NCBI GenBank assembly: GCA_016722465.1
Contig: JADKJC010000001.1
Location: 496,001-560,000 of the forward strand
Source of the DNA: Chitinophagaceae bacterium
Lineage (GTDB): Bacteria; Bacteroidota; Bacteroidia; Chitinophagales; Chitinophagaceae
Direction of reading: 5' to 3'
Length of the DNA: 64,000 nucleotides
The position numbers and the translations under genes were made by a program. Positions 17,901 to 25,849 of the stretch are shown here, piece after piece. The notes under the pieces are model-generated. The model had not been told where the DNA came from. It saw only the letters and a list, made by a program, of their open reading frames with translations, and did not search any database. Positions within the stretch are counted from its first letter, which is position 1; the number at the start of each line of letters is the position of its first letter.

Positions 17901-19316
17901 TGCCAGCACTTCATCTGCCAGTAATGGCTGGCTTAATGAAATGTAACCGGCCTGCCTGTTAAAATAATATTGAGTAGAATCCAATTTACGGGCAAAAGTT
18001 TTCTCGAAATCCTGTACCGGCAAAAGCCCGTAAGCCTGCAGGTTGCTGAATACCAACGCCGGCTGGCGGTTGCCCGGGTTCCTGATAAGATTACTATACA
18101 GATCATTGGCCACATTGGAAGGCACATTACTGTAAGTAGATAGTGGATTAATGATATTAGAACGGTAAGGATTGCTTTCGCCAAGATCCATCAAACCAAC
18201 GATATCCCTTGTGTTGGTGGTGGTGCCATTCCTGTTGGTAACCCATACTTCCAGCCTTAATATCTGCACCGGCGTGGTTAATGCAGGCACCCTTGCCAAT
18301 ACCTTATTGTAATTGTCTTTGAAATACTGGCCCAATAAAAAGTGACGGTTCTCTTCATATTCATCCGCCTTAACTTCTATTGGCTGAGAAGCTGCACCAC
18401 CCTGCAGGTTTACCGACTGCCGCTGCGATTTTTGATTGGCCAGTACGGTGGTAATATTTAATTTACCAAACTGTAATTGTGTTTTTAAACCAAACAACTG
18501 CTGGGAACCGGGTATGAATGTACTCCGGGAAGCAAATTGCACCACACCAGCTTCAAACCGCTTGATGATCTCATCATCCATACCTGTATAGTCAAGCTTT
18601 AACTGGTTTTCCTGCCCAAAGTTGGCCAGGGTATTATAACTGATGGGAAACTTTAGTTTATCACCGATATTGGCATTTACATTTACCTGGGCATTCATAT
18701 TAAAATCAAAGCCCCCATTATTCCTTGCTCTTTCCGGCAACGTTGGATTCTTGATGTTCTGTCCCTGGTATCCTGCCATGATATCGACATTACCTTGTGG
18801 AGCGATCTCTATTTTACCGTTACCGAATAAGCGGTTGAAAAGATTATCGTACAATTTAAGTTTCGGCCGAACGGCTCCCCTGTTCAGCAGGTTCATGGTG
18901 TTGGCCCTTTTCTGAAAATAAGCGATCTCTGCCTGCCTGCCCCTTAATGCCCAATATTCTTCTGATGTGTAAGAGACTGGTGTACGGTAATACCTGTTAC
19001 CAATTTTTTCATATACCGTGTACATTTTGCTAACCGGGTCATATGCTATGGAATCGGTAATATTGGATGGCCGCTTAAAGTCATAAGTGCTTCTTTGACC
19101 ACTACTCAAAAAGTCGCCCCTGCGGTCGTTAATAGGGAACTGCAAAGGCCCGGTAGGCTTTGGAGCAGTGGTATCGATAGTATTTTGGGTGATGGTTTTA
19201 GGCTGGGAGGATGAATCTTTCTGTGCATAAGAAGGCACAGCTATTGTAAGCATCAATAACCCCAGACATACAAAAAAGCCACTGCCGTTTGGTAACAATT
19301 TTCTTCTAAATAACAT
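11979..19316 (-). CDS. sprA: SprA, outer-membrane translocon of the type IX secretion system
   Basis: SprA (Sov in Porphyromonas) forms the very large outer-membrane beta-barrel through which T9SS cargo leaves the cell; it is needed for gliding and adhesin export. The 2445-residue product begins with a signal sequence (FFVCLGLLMLTIAVPSYAQ) and has the SprA hallmarks: long runs of amphipathic beta strands, a GQNIKNPTLPERARNNGGFD segment near residue 190, and VYIDDFEGSRSGIDLR mid-protein. Length and layout match the family. Its cargo in this window probably includes the giant adhesin at 42-50 kb. A short 29-bp gap separates it from ruvA upstream, so co-transcription is possible. No frameshift was found despite the length. 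Confidence 0.95.
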   Translation of the reverse strand: MLFRRKLLPNGSGFFVCLGLLMLTIAVPSYAQKDSSSQPKTITQNTIDTTAPKPTGPLQFPINDRRGDFLSSGQRSTYDFKRPSNITDSIAYDPVSKMYTVYEKIGNRYYRTPVSYTSEEYWALRGRQAEIAYFQKRANTMNLLNRGAVRPKLKLYDNLFNRLFGNGKIEIAPQGNVDIMAGYQGQNIKNPTLPERARNNGGFDFNMNAQVNVNANIGDKLKFPISYNTLANFGQENQLKLDYTGMDDEIIKRFEAGVVQFASRSTFIPGSQQLFGLKTQLQFGKLNITTVLANQKSQRQSVNLQGGAASQPIEVKADEYEENRHFLLGQYFKDNYNKVLARVPALTTPVQILRLEVWVTNRNGTTTNTRDIVGLMDLGESNPYRSNIINPLSTYSNVPSNVANDLYSNLIRNPGNRQPALVFSNLQAYGLLPVQDFEKTFARKLDSTQYYFNRQAGYISLSQPLLADEVLAVAYQYSYNGTVYQVGEFSQDLPPDSAVATQKVLFLKLLKATSQRPNLPIWQWMMKNVYSVGYGTLSPQDFKLNLLYQEPGQGWKRYVPFGDKNQGAPVLSLVNLDRLNNQLDPQPDGVFDFVEGYTVLSQYSRIVFPVLEPFGRDLAAQIYNVVPPTAKDTLYYALYDTIKAVAQQFPNLNRFVLKGSAHTSGSSDISIGYNIPKGSVTVTAGGQRLIEGNDYDINYDLGTIKITNQAILNAGLPVQVNFENNAAFGIQQRNYMGIRLDYMAKDKLKEQLAFGATMVQLSERPFFTKNNLGEEPIKNRMYGLDVSYRKELPRLTKILDKLPFYSTTATSSINFYAEGAMLKPGHAPQIGAGSGGTVYIDDFEGSRSGIDLRFPAISWALASTPAGATNGLDDNEKFPEANSNTIDYGKNRAKLAWYQIEPALQQFRGANNPLGENRDELSDPQTRLIKQSEIFPQRTTDYGQNQLTTFDLAYYPAEKGPYNYDNSAVTIDANNQLLNPRQRWGGLMRNIDQTDFETANIEFIEFWMQDPYVKNPNSSSIGKLYFNLGNVSEDILKDGKRFYENGLPTPNSNQPVDTSIWGRVPLNPIQVTNAFSNDPADRTYQDVGLDGNNDDSERVKLAPYLNNLTGILSPAALAQVQNDPAADNYVWYRDPSFASTDGIVKRYKSFNNPQGNSAISDGSSAFSSAATLYPDAEDLNRDNTMNQTEQYFQYIVDIRNPNDAQMAIGQNFIVDKKVVPITSLPNGTGRNETWYQFRIPIGAFNKRVGNIPDFKSIRFIRMFLTDFDSSVVVRFGKLELSRNIWRRFQYKIDSSGNYNPNTDGVDFDVNGVNIEENDKRTPLPYRTPREIQRQQIQSNNGVNLLQNEQSMSLKFCNLLQGDARGVQQTFANRDLRQFGKLSMFIHAENFVKTPSTIRDKDLNAVIRIGTDFVSNYYEIRIPLYMTPLTAADKLGANSDEYNDTLWNPLNSLDLDLTELPKIKAERNAVGYDPRKIFPKPQTNGQTYSIMGDPNLGEIRGILIGVENAGIPKACGEMWVNELRLTSINEKGGYAAMARADITLADLGTITGSIATHTTGFGTLEQRVNERFRDNLVQFDVAANIELGKLLPKKAAISIPVFASYSQSVSKPEYDPFDLDIKLKDKLSAAKTSAQRDSINNAAIDFNSTTTVNFTNVRKNRTGTGNPKIYDISNFDISYSYFNTKSHNPLIESNEVTRHRGALGYNFAPQPKFIEPFKKIKFFKKRKTHWFDLIKDFNFNPAPSQLSFRTDIQRQFGAVRPRSIGSDKYKIPETYDKYLVLQRDYILRWNLTRSLNFDFTAANNSRVDEPYGRLDSKEKKDTVWRRLISGGRNTLYNQTANVSYTLPTTKFPLVDWTSVNLKYQSTYKWIGASRLAIELGNILENSQTKEATLQLDFTKLYNKFKFFRAIDQPRGQNAKTEPQTRTDTVFRWVKKDGIKVKQVKRLKIKKIKDPNSLPDVGFAGRVFGKLISSVKQVNLSVSETGNTRLPGYMDSTKYVGQNWKSMEPGMDFVFGMQPDTAWLNRASQRNLISKDSFFNTIFQQSFNQRLALTAQIEPVRDLTISVNLSKTFSKTYSELFKDTTGTGNNFGHLSPYSGGSFDISFIAFNTMFGKFDPNKLSETFIKFQENRKVISQRLGLANKYNQESNNINPDAEGYYYGYGKYATDVLIPAFIAAYTGKDASKVSLIDQNNSKISSNPFKKFMPMPNWKIDYTGLSRIKGLDKIFSNVTISHGYTGSLSMNGFNSALLYQDVSRYSYPSFYDTSSKNYIPYFLVPNITIQEQFAPLFGVDVMFTNQLQAKVEVTRQRMLSLSLIDFQLSETRSTEFSIGAGYRKKGLNFGFLKYLPKFLGGGAGNKKLQNEINFRFDFKIRDNVTVNNRLDQDATLPTSGSKEITLSPSIDYFVSSRVNVKLFFDQRRVTPYISSSPPIVNTRAGLQVRISLAQ

Positions 19317-19345
19317 TCCGTAAAGTCAGTTAAGGTAAAATTCCG

Positions 19346-19930
19346 TCAAATTGTTTTCAGTGCTTTTTTTAAGAGTTCTTCTAAGTTATGAATAGAGGGG
19401 TCTGCTTTAATTGTTTTTTGTATGGATGCTTCTGCCATGGGCTTTGAAATACCAAGGGCAATCAAGGCATTTAACGCATCCTGCTGCAAACTATTGCCCC
19501 CTGTGGCTGTAAAATCGGCTTCAGCTGCCACTTTACCCATTTTATCCCTCAACTCCAGTACCAGTCTTTCTGCCGTCTTTTTTCCTATACCTTTGATACT
19601 CTCCAGCAGCTTTACGTTGCCCAGGATAATCGCCCTGCTAACCTCTTCAGCTTTCAGGTGAGACAACATCATCCTTGCAGTTGCTGCACCAACCCCCGAA
19701 ACACTGATCAACTGAACAAACATTTCTTTTTCTCCCCTGTCAAAAAAGCCAAATAATACATGCCCATCTTCTTTTACCTGTAAATGGGTAAACAATTTAC
19801 CCTCGTTCAACTGCTGTATATGGGTATATGTATTCAGGCTGATATTTACTTCGTAGCCTACACCGTTTACATCAACGTATACCTGGGCTGGATTCTTGAA
19901 AGTAAATTTTCCCTGGAGGTATGCGTACAT
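19346..19930 (-). CDS. ruvA: Holliday junction DNA helicase subunit RuvA
   Basis: RuvA binds four-way junctions and, with RuvB, drives branch migration. The 194-residue product shows domain I (MYAYLQGKFTFKNPAQVYVDVNGVGYEV), the tandem helix-hairpin-helix motifs of domain II (LISVSGVGAATARMML and LLESIKGIGKKTAERLVLEL) and the C-terminal domain III that contacts RuvB (LNALIALGISKPMAEASI). Length and order are normal. It lies directly upstream of sprA and is divergent from fabH. Confidence 0.95.
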   Translation of the reverse strand: MYAYLQGKFTFKNPAQVYVDVNGVGYEVNISLNTYTHIQQLNEGKLFTHLQVKEDGHVLFGFFDRGEKEMFVQLISVSGVGAATARMMLSHLKAEEVSRAIILGNVKLLESIKGIGKKTAERLVLELRDKMGKVAAEADFTATGGNSLQQDALNALIALGISKPMAEASIQKTIKADPSIHNLEELLKKALKTI

Positions 19931-20063
19931 AATGAACTCAACTAAAAGGCGAATATAGGAAAAATTGTGTTTGATACCGGCAAAATGATGCTTGTTATAT
20001 TTCCATTACTTTTGCCAGAAATTTACCAACAAGAAACTGGCAATCAATAATCAAACTTTATTA

Positions 20064-21065
20064 ATGATGCAAAAAATTACCGCCGCAATTACCTCCGTTG
20101 GTGGCTATGTACCAGAATACAGGCTTACCAATGCCATTTTAGAAACCATGGTGGATACCAATGATGAATGGATAAAGTCGAGAACCGGTATTGAAGAGAG
20201 AAGGATACAAAAAGGCGAAGGCCTTGCCACTTCAGATATGGTGGTGCCTGCTGTACTGGAACTTTGTAAAAAAAGAGGCATCTCCCCGGAAGAGATAGAC
20301 TGTATGATTGTTGGTACGGTTACACCAGATATGGTTTTCCCTGCCACGGCCAATATTGTATGTGATAAAATAGGGGCCGTAAATGCCTGGGGATTTGACT
20401 TGAGTGCAGCCTGTTCCGGTTTTTTATACAGTTTAACTACGGGCGCCGCATTGATTGAAAGCGGCCGCTATAAAAAAGTAGTGGTGGTGGGTGCTGATAA
20501 AATGAGTGCGATCGTCGATTATACAGACCGGGCCACCTGCATTATTTTCGGCGATGGTGCCGGAGCTGTTTTGCTGGAGCCGTCCACAGATGAGGATGGC
20601 ATTAAAGATAGCCTGTTAAAAAGTGATGGTAGTGGTAAAGTGTACCTGCACATGAAAGCTGGTGGTTCATTAAAGCCTGCTTCACACGAAACTGTAAACG
20701 CAAAAGAACATTATGCTTTCCAGGACGGGCAGCCGGTATTTAAGGCTGCGGTAAAAGGAATGGCCGATGCTGCCTATGAATTGTTACAAAGAAATAGTTT
20801 GACCGGGGATGATATTGCATGGCTGGTTCCTCACCAGGCCAACAAAAGAATTATAGATGCCACTGCCAACCGCATGGGGCTGAACCCCGACAAAGTAATG
20901 CTGAACATACAGCGCTATGGCAATACCACAGCAGCTACCATTCCATTATGTTTATGGGAGTGGGAGAAACAATTGCACAAGGGAGATAAGATTGTACTGG
21001 CTGCTTTTGGTGGTGGCTTCACCTGGGGCGCTACCCTGGTACAGTGGGCGTATAATACGAAGTAA
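20064..21065 (+). CDS. fabH: Beta-ketoacyl-ACP synthase III (FabH)
   Basis: Condenses acetyl-CoA or branched acyl-CoA with malonyl-ACP to start fatty-acid synthesis. The start at 20064 (MMQKITAAITSVGGYVPEYRL) is preferred; a second ATG follows at once, and the frame opens earlier at 19992 in low-complexity sequence. The catalytic triad is visible: Cys in SAACSGFLYS, His in VPHQANKRI, and Asn in YGNTTAATIP. About 333 residues is the family length. A Bacteroidota-like minus-7 box TACTTTTG lies at 20007-20014, but no well-spaced minus-33 box was seen. Confidence 0.94.
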   Translation: MMQKITAAITSVGGYVPEYRLTNAILETMVDTNDEWIKSRTGIEERRIQKGEGLATSDMVVPAVLELCKKRGISPEEIDCMIVGTVTPDMVFPATANIVCDKIGAVNAWGFDLSAACSGFLYSLTTGAALIESGRYKKVVVVGADKMSAIVDYTDRATCIIFGDGAGAVLLEPSTDEDGIKDSLLKSDGSGKVYLHMKAGGSLKPASHETVNAKEHYAFQDGQPVFKAAVKGMADAAYELLQRNSLTGDDIAWLVPHQANKRIIDATANRMGLNPDKVMLNIQRYGNTTAATIPLCLWEWEKQLHKGDKIVLAAFGGGFTWGATLVQWAYNTK

Positions 21066-21080
21066 AAAGGCAAAGGCTAA

Positions 21081-21145
21081 AATAAAAAGTAAAAAATAGC
21101 CTCCGATAATTTGAACTCCTTTTTTTTGACTTGTTACTTTTTATT
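21081..21145. repeat. 12-bp inverted-repeat pair in convergent spacer
   Basis: AATAAAAAGTAA (21081-21092) is exactly complementary to TTACTTTTTATT (21134-21145). The right arm overlaps the stop of the DinB-like gene, so the pair could fold into a long hairpin in the spacer between the convergent fabH and DinB genes. Poly-A/T stretches on both sides would also suit bidirectional termination. Confidence 0.45.
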
Positions 21146-21628
21146 GCTTCTTAAATACCCATTAAAATCGGTGGAGTGAATTTTTGTAACTCCTAACTGA
21201 CGCAGCATGGTAACCAATTGCCCACGGTGATAACTGTTGTGGTTGAATAAGTGAAGCAACATCTGGCAAACCTGTTCTTTGTGTTGCTCTTTATTGCGCA
21301 TGTAAGCAAATACATGCAGCAGTTGCATTTCAGTTGCATTGCTCACCCATTCCTGAAACAAGGTTGACTGCTGCAGTAATTTTTTTTGCAGCTCCGCAAA
21401 AGTGCCATCAAATGATTCGCCGGGCCTTTCTACATGTTCCTGTAGTTTTAACCGCTGCCACCAGATGCTCTCTGCATCCAGCAAATGCAAAACTGTTTTA
21501 TAGATACTGGGAAAGCTGCTTACAATTTCCTTGTGAATTTGTTCATCATTCAATGTACTGATGGTCTCCAGCATTTTTTGATGTGCCCATACATTAAATG
21601 AAGCATATTGGGTCAGGAGTTCTTTCAT
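21134..21628 (-). CDS. DinB-like (YfiT) four-helix-bundle protein
   Basis: A 164-residue protein with the DinB/YfiT pattern: His residues at three widely spaced sites that bind a metal in family structures (WAHQKMLETI near the N-terminus, LLDAESIWWQRL in the middle, HNSYHRGQLVTMLRQLG near the C-terminus). DinB-like proteins include thiol-dependent transferases and damage-inducible proteins of unknown function; the sequence alone does not choose. It is convergent with fabH and sits downstream of the THUMP methyltransferase on the same strand. Confidence 0.8.
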   Translation of the reverse strand: MKELLTQYASFNVWAHQKMLETISTLNDEQIHKEIVSSFPSIYKTVLHLLDAESIWWQRLKLQEHVERPGESFDGTFAELQKKLLQQSTLFQEWVSNATEMQLLHVFAYMRNKEQHKEQVCQMLLHLFNHNSYHRGQLVTMLRQLGVTKIHSTDFNGYLRSNKK

Positions 21629-21683
21629 ATTCGTTTCTTGTTTCTCTTTAATTATAACTCTGCGGGCGTATCAGCAGGCAGAT

Positions 21684-22857
21684 TTAATCCCTGGGCTTTT
21701 CTCTCGTTCCTGCATACAATTCATACTCAAACAAACGGCAGTCGATTTTACTGGTATAAAATTCTATTCTTCTTGCAGGCTTTAATCCGATCTTCTTTCC
21801 CAACTCCAGGTTGCCTGTAAAAATATAACCGGTGTAGCCCTTGCATTGCTGCTTCATAAAATCACCCATGCGTTTGTAGGTAGCCTGCAAGCTCCATCTC
21901 ATCTCCCAGCCTGTCGCCATACTCCGGATTAAAATAAATAACCCCGGGTTGGTTTTCAGGAATGATTGTTTTTTCGAAATCACATTCTGCAAATGTTATC
22001 AATGCTTCTACACCGGCGGCTGATGCATTTATTTTAGAAATGCTGATGGCATCACTACTGATATCTGTTGCTATGATCTGTAAACCCGGAACATCAATGA
22101 TGGCTTCTTCTAATTTTTTTCTTTCCTTCAAATACATTTCATTTTGATAACCGGCCAAATGCATGAATGCATAATTACTTCTGTACAATCCGGGCATCCG
22201 GTTGGTTGCCAGCAACGCAGCTTCAATGGCTACTGTAGCAGAACCGCACATTGGATTTACAAATGCAGATTGCCGGTCCCACTTTGTTGCCAGCAAAGTA
22301 GCAGCAGCCAATGCTTCGAGCATGGGTGCTTTGCCGGGAATTTTACGATAGCCATGCTTTGACAAGGTTTCGCCGGAAGTGTCAACAAAAATTTCTGCAA
22401 CATCATCCTGCCAGTATAAATGAATAACTGACTTGTTCAATTCAGAACCCGAATTGGGGCGGCTACCGGTTTTATTCCGGAAATAATCTACAATAGCATC
22501 TTTCACTTTCACATTTGCAAATAAGGAGTTGTTGATTGTTTCATTATTTACATTGCTGCTGATGGAAAAATAACCTTCCGCATCAAGTATATCCTGCCAT
22601 TCAAACGCAAGCAGTTCTTTGTACAAAGCATCTGCATTGAATGCTTTGAACTGGTGAACCGCAAACAATACCTGGCTGGCACAACGCAGGTTCAGATTTA
22701 ACATGATGCAATCCAGCATAGTGCCGGTCAATTCCACGCCGGTTTTAAAAACACGGGTGGTTTTATAGCCGAGTGCTTCTATTTCTTTTTGCAGATAAGG
22801 GGCAATGCGGTTGCTGCAGGTAATGATGATCTTGCTGCTGAATTCGAATAGTTTCAT
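21684..22857 (-). pseudogene. THUMP-domain RNA methyltransferase (RlmL N-terminal type), frameshifted
   Basis: Class I SAM-dependent RNA methyltransferase of the YcbY/RlmL type. The ATG at 22857 (MKLFEFSSKIIITCSNRIAPYL) is the likely start. A THUMP domain lies at about residues 50-150, then GKAPMLEALAAATL, VNPMCGSATVAIEAALLA (SAM site) and the catalytic FNPEYGDRLGDEMEL. The frame breaks near 21888-21893: the original frame stops at 21862, but the next frame continues as QATYKRMGDFMKQQ then GYTGYIFTGNLELGKKIG to the true end at 21684. The total of 1174 nt is one base too many, so one inserted base explains it. Either a sequencing error or a recent pseudogene. Confidence 0.85.
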
Positions 22858-22927
22858 GTACTGCAAAGCTATTGAATAATTGGCGGGAGGATGGTCCTGA
22901 TTTAAAATGATGGCCGGATTCCTGCAG

Positions 22928-23392
22928 CTATTTTACAAAGGTTAACACTCCATTTACCGGGTTAACCAGTGTATTATTAAATTTAACGGAGTCAATTACC
23001 AGGTACTCTACAGGCTTATCACAGCATTTCCCATTTTTTTTCACCCACCTGATCTCAACGCTGTCTTCCGGCGTTTGCATGTTGTAGTAAATATAACCCC
23101 TGGTGATGTTCATATAGTAAAAAGAAATCACTACTGCATTTGAATCTGCCAATGAGCTTTGAACCGAGCCGTTATGAATATCTAAATCGCTTTTCTTCTC
23201 CAAAAAACTAAGGCTATCTAACCGGTATAATGCATTGTTTCCAAAGACTAAATTTTGCCCCTGCTGATTGACGAATTTGACCGAGATAAAATTAACTGCA
23301 TTAAAATTACATTCACACGGTTGTTTAGTACAGGAAGCAGGAATGAGCAGCAGGCAAACGGCCAGAAATTTGTGTAAGGAGTTAAAATACAT
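22928..23392 (-). CDS. Small lipoprotein, unknown function
   Basis: The N-terminus (FLAVCLLLIPASCTKQPCECN) is a signal peptide ending in a lipobox-like PASC, so the mature protein should be lipid-anchored at Cys 21. About 130 mature residues follow with mixed beta-like sequence and two later Cys residues (GKCCDK). No named family was recognised and nothing in the neighbourhood suggests a role. The gene stands alone between the methyltransferase and the NYN-domain gene. Confidence 0.6.
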   Translation of the reverse strand: MYFNSLHKFLAVCLLLIPASCTKQPCECNFNAVNFISVKFVNQQGQNLVFGNNALYRLDSLSFLEKKSDLDIHNGSVQSSLADSNAVVISFYYMNITRGYIYYNMQTPEDSVEIRWVKKNGKCCDKPVEYLVIDSVKFNNTLVNPVNGVLTFVK

Positions 23393-23513
23393 CTCATAAA
23401 ATTAACTATTTTCTGTGTTTCAAAACGCAGGTATCAGCCCTTAACAACAGGATATTTTCAGCGTATTTACCCAAAGTAAATACCAACTAATTTTAAAAGC
23501 TTTAAATTGTGTA

Positions 23514-24278
23514 ATGGAAATTCAAAAAGATATCAGGCTGGCTGTGCTGATTGATGCAGACAATGTGCCTTACAGCAATATAAAAGGGGTGATGGAAGAG
23601 ATCGCCAAGTATGGTACACCTACTTTCAAAAGAATTTATGGCGACTGGACAAAGCCAACTGTTAGCGGATGGAAAAATGTGCTGCTTGAAAATGCAATCA
23701 CACCGATACAACAGTACAGTTATACTTCCGGTAAAAATTCCAGCGACAGTGCATTGATCATTGATGCAATGGATATTTTATACTCCGGCAAAGTTGACGG
23801 CTTTTGCATCATCTCCAGCGACAGTGATTTTACAAGGCTTGCTACAAGGTTAAGGGAAGCTGGTATGAAAGTATTTGGTATCGGCCAGAAGAAAACACCC
23901 AATCCCTTCATCGTTGCCTGCGATAAATTCATTTACATGGAGATTATTCCGCAGTTTGAAGCAGCAGAGCCGGAGGTACCGGAATCAAAAACAAAAGCTG
24001 CAAAACCTGCAACTAAAACATCCTTCGATAAACTGAGCCGGGAAACATTAAAATTAATCACCACTACCATCGATGACCTGGCCGATGAAAATGGCTGGGC
24101 ATTTTTAGGTGATGTAGGAAATTTATTACTGAAGAAGCAACCCAACTTTGACCCACGCAACTATGGCTTTCAAAAACTGACGCCGCTGATAAAATCTTTC
24201 CCTCAATTTGAAATTGATAAAAGGGAAACCGAGAAAGGGGGAACGAAACTGGTATATATCAGGAATAAGGAAAGTTAG
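23514..24278 (+). CDS. NYN-domain ribonuclease-like protein with LOTUS/OST-HTH domain
   Basis: An N-terminal NYN (PIN-like) domain runs over about residues 1-145 with the acidic residues expected at the metal site: LAVLIDADNVP, then NSSDSALIIDAMDILY and CIISSDSDFTRLATRLREAG. A short linker leads to a C-terminal OST-HTH/LOTUS-like domain (about 165-250: WAFLGDVGNLLLKKQPNF then RNYGFQKLTPLIKS). This architecture is that of the LabA/NYN family, believed to act on RNA. No signal peptide. It is convergent with rmlD with almost no spacer (3 bp), with no apparent functional link. Confidence 0.85.
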   Translation: MEIQKDIRLAVLIDADNVPYSNIKGVMEEIAKYGTPTFKRIYGDWTKPTVSGWKNVLLENAITPIQQYSYTSGKNSSDSALIIDAMDILYSGKVDGFCIISSDSDFTRLATRLREAGMKVFGIGQKKTPNPFIVACDKFIYMEIIPQFEAAEPEVPESKTKAAKPATKTSFDKLSRETLKLITTTIDDLADENGWAFLGDVGNLLLKKQPNFDPRNYGFQKLTPLIKSFPQFEIDKRETEKGGTKLVYIRNKES

Positions 24279-24281
24279 TGA

Positions 24282-25148
24282 TCAGTTTCCAGTTAAAAGT
24301 TGCAGGCATTTCTTCAAACTTTCTTCCCATCCAGGAATTACAACATTAAAACTCCGTTGAATTTTAGAAGTATCCATTACAGAATAAGCTGGCCGCTTTG
24401 CCGGCGTGGGATATTGTGAAGATGAAATTGGATGCACATTACAATTACTGCCCGACAATTCTTTTATTACGATTGCAAACTGATACCAGTTGATGATTCC
24501 ACTGTTGGAATAATTATAAATACCACCGGTTTTTTTATCAGCAGCAATGATCTGCATGATGGCTGCGGCAATGTCAGCAGCGTAAGTGGGGCAACCCCAC
24601 TGATCAGCAACAACATTGATGTTGTCTCTTTCCTTCATCAGCCTCAGCATTGTTTTTACAAAATTGTTTCCGAACGAAGAGTACACCCATGAAGTACGGA
24701 TAATGATGCTTGCAGGATTGTTTTGCAATGCCAGTTCCTCTCCCTTTAATTTGGAAGCCCCATAAGCATTCACCGGGTTTACCCGGTGATCTTCTTTATA
24801 AGGCTTGGTTTCAGTGCCATCAAAAACATAGTCGGTAGAAATATGAATGAAGAGAGCATTACTTTCCCTGCATACTGTTGCTAAATTCCCAACTGCGTCT
24901 CCATTGACTGCAGAAGCCTTTGCGGTTTCTGCTTCGGCTTTATCAACAGCAGTATAAGCTGCACAGTTTACACAAGCATCAATGTAATGCCCGGTAAAAT
25001 ATTTTTTTACCGCTTCTGCATCGTCAATCGGTAATTCATCCCTGTCAACAAATAAAAACCGGTAAGCAGGATAAGCGGCAGCAATTACCTGCATTTCTTT
25101 TCCCAACTGGCCATTGGCACCTGTTACTAAAATAGTTTTTGAAGACAT
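24282..25148 (-). CDS. rfbD: dTDP-4-dehydrorhamnose reductase
   Basis: The last step of dTDP-L-rhamnose synthesis. The 288-residue SDR-type protein has the cofactor motif GANGQLGKEM, STDYVFDGTETKPYKE, the catalytic Tyr and Lys in YGASKLKGE, and RTSWVYSSFGNNFVKTM, all typical of RmlD. It follows rmlC on the same strand with a 37-bp gap. rmlA and rmlB, needed earlier in the pathway, are not in the window. It is the last gene of the nucleotide-sugar block. Confidence 0.92.
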   Translation of the reverse strand: MSSKTILVTGANGQLGKEMQVIAAAYPAYRFLFVDRDELPIDDAEAVKKYFTGHYIDACVNCAAYTAVDKAEAETAKASAVNGDAVGNLATVCRESNALFIHISTDYVFDGTETKPYKEDHRVNPVNAYGASKLKGEELALQNNPASIIIRTSWVYSSFGNNFVKTMLRLMKERDNINVVADQWGCPTYAADIAAAIMQIIAADKKTGGIYNYSNSGIINWYQFAIVIKELSGSNCNVHPISSSQYPTPAKRPAYSVMDTSKIQRSFNVVIPGWEESLKKCLQLLTGN

Positions 25149-25185
25149 TTATTTTTTATTACCCGAATTAAACCCAATGCCTGTT

Positions 25186-25743
25186 TTATCCAAATACAAA
25201 ATTATTTATGCAAGCATCAATGCCCGGATGAACCATGTCCTTTTCCGAAATAACTTCTTTGCCGGCAATGATCTGCCAATCGATATTTAATGCAGGATCA
25301 TTGTACGCAATACCACCTTCACTTTGCTTGTTGTAGAATTTATCACACTTATACATCACTTCTGCTGTTTCACTGATCACTGAGTAACCATGAGCAAAAC
25401 CTTTCGGTACCAGCAATTGTTTTTTATTTGCGGCAGATAACTCCAATGTAAAAACCTCTCCATAAGTGGGTGACCCTTTCCTGATATCGACTGCCACGTC
25501 TAAAATAGCGCCGCTCAACACCCTCACCAGTTTTGTTTGTGCATGAGGTGCCAGCTGGTAATGCAATCCACGAATCACACCATAAGATGATTTAGCCTGG
25601 TTATCCTGTACAAATTTTATGTTTACCCCTTCAGCAAGAAAAATATTTTCATTGTAGCTCTCAAAAAAATAACCCCGGCTATCTTCAAATACTTTTGGTT
25701 CAAAAACTAATAAATCAGGGATCTGTGTTTTGGTAAAAGGCAT
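25186..25743 (-). CDS. rfbC: dTDP-4-dehydrorhamnose 3,5-epimerase
   Basis: Converts dTDP-4-keto-6-deoxyglucose to the rhamno isomer. The 185-residue cupin shows the RmlC motifs: VFEDSRGYFFESYNE, VQDNQAKSSYGVIRGLHYQ (with the catalytic His), TKLVRVLSGAILDVAVDIRK and VPKGFAHGYSVI. Length is normal. It sits directly upstream of rmlD in the same orientation. Confidence 0.93.
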   Translation of the reverse strand: MPFTKTQIPDLLVFEPKVFEDSRGYFFESYNENIFLAEGVNIKFVQDNQAKSSYGVIRGLHYQLAPHAQTKLVRVLSGAILDVAVDIRKGSPTYGEVFTLELSAANKKQLLVPKGFAHGYSVISETAEVMYKCDKFYNKQSEGGIAYNDPALNIDWQIIAGKEVISEKDMVHPGIDACINNFVFG

Positions 25744-25769
25744 TTTAATAAATTGATAATTTAAAAATT

Positions 25770-25849
25770 GATAATTGATAATGTTTTTATTTCAGAAGTT
25801 CATTGCTCTTACATGCACCTCATTATCCATTAAATAATTATCAATTATC
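25770..25849. repeat. 13-bp inverted-repeat pair overlapping epimerase 3' end
   Basis: GATAATTGATAAT (25770-25782) is an exact reverse complement of ATTATCAATTATC (25837-25849). Extra copies of the phrase AATTGATAATT lie around 25750-25770. The right arm covers the epimerase stop codon (25845-25847). This is the only long AT-rich spacer inside the sugar block. It may be a processing or termination hairpin, or a relic of a repeat element. Confidence 0.5.

Noticed and set aside
21862..21992. Separate short gene downstream of the THUMP methyltransferase
   Set aside because: Its sequence continues the methyltransferase C-terminus in the next frame, so it is not a separate gene.
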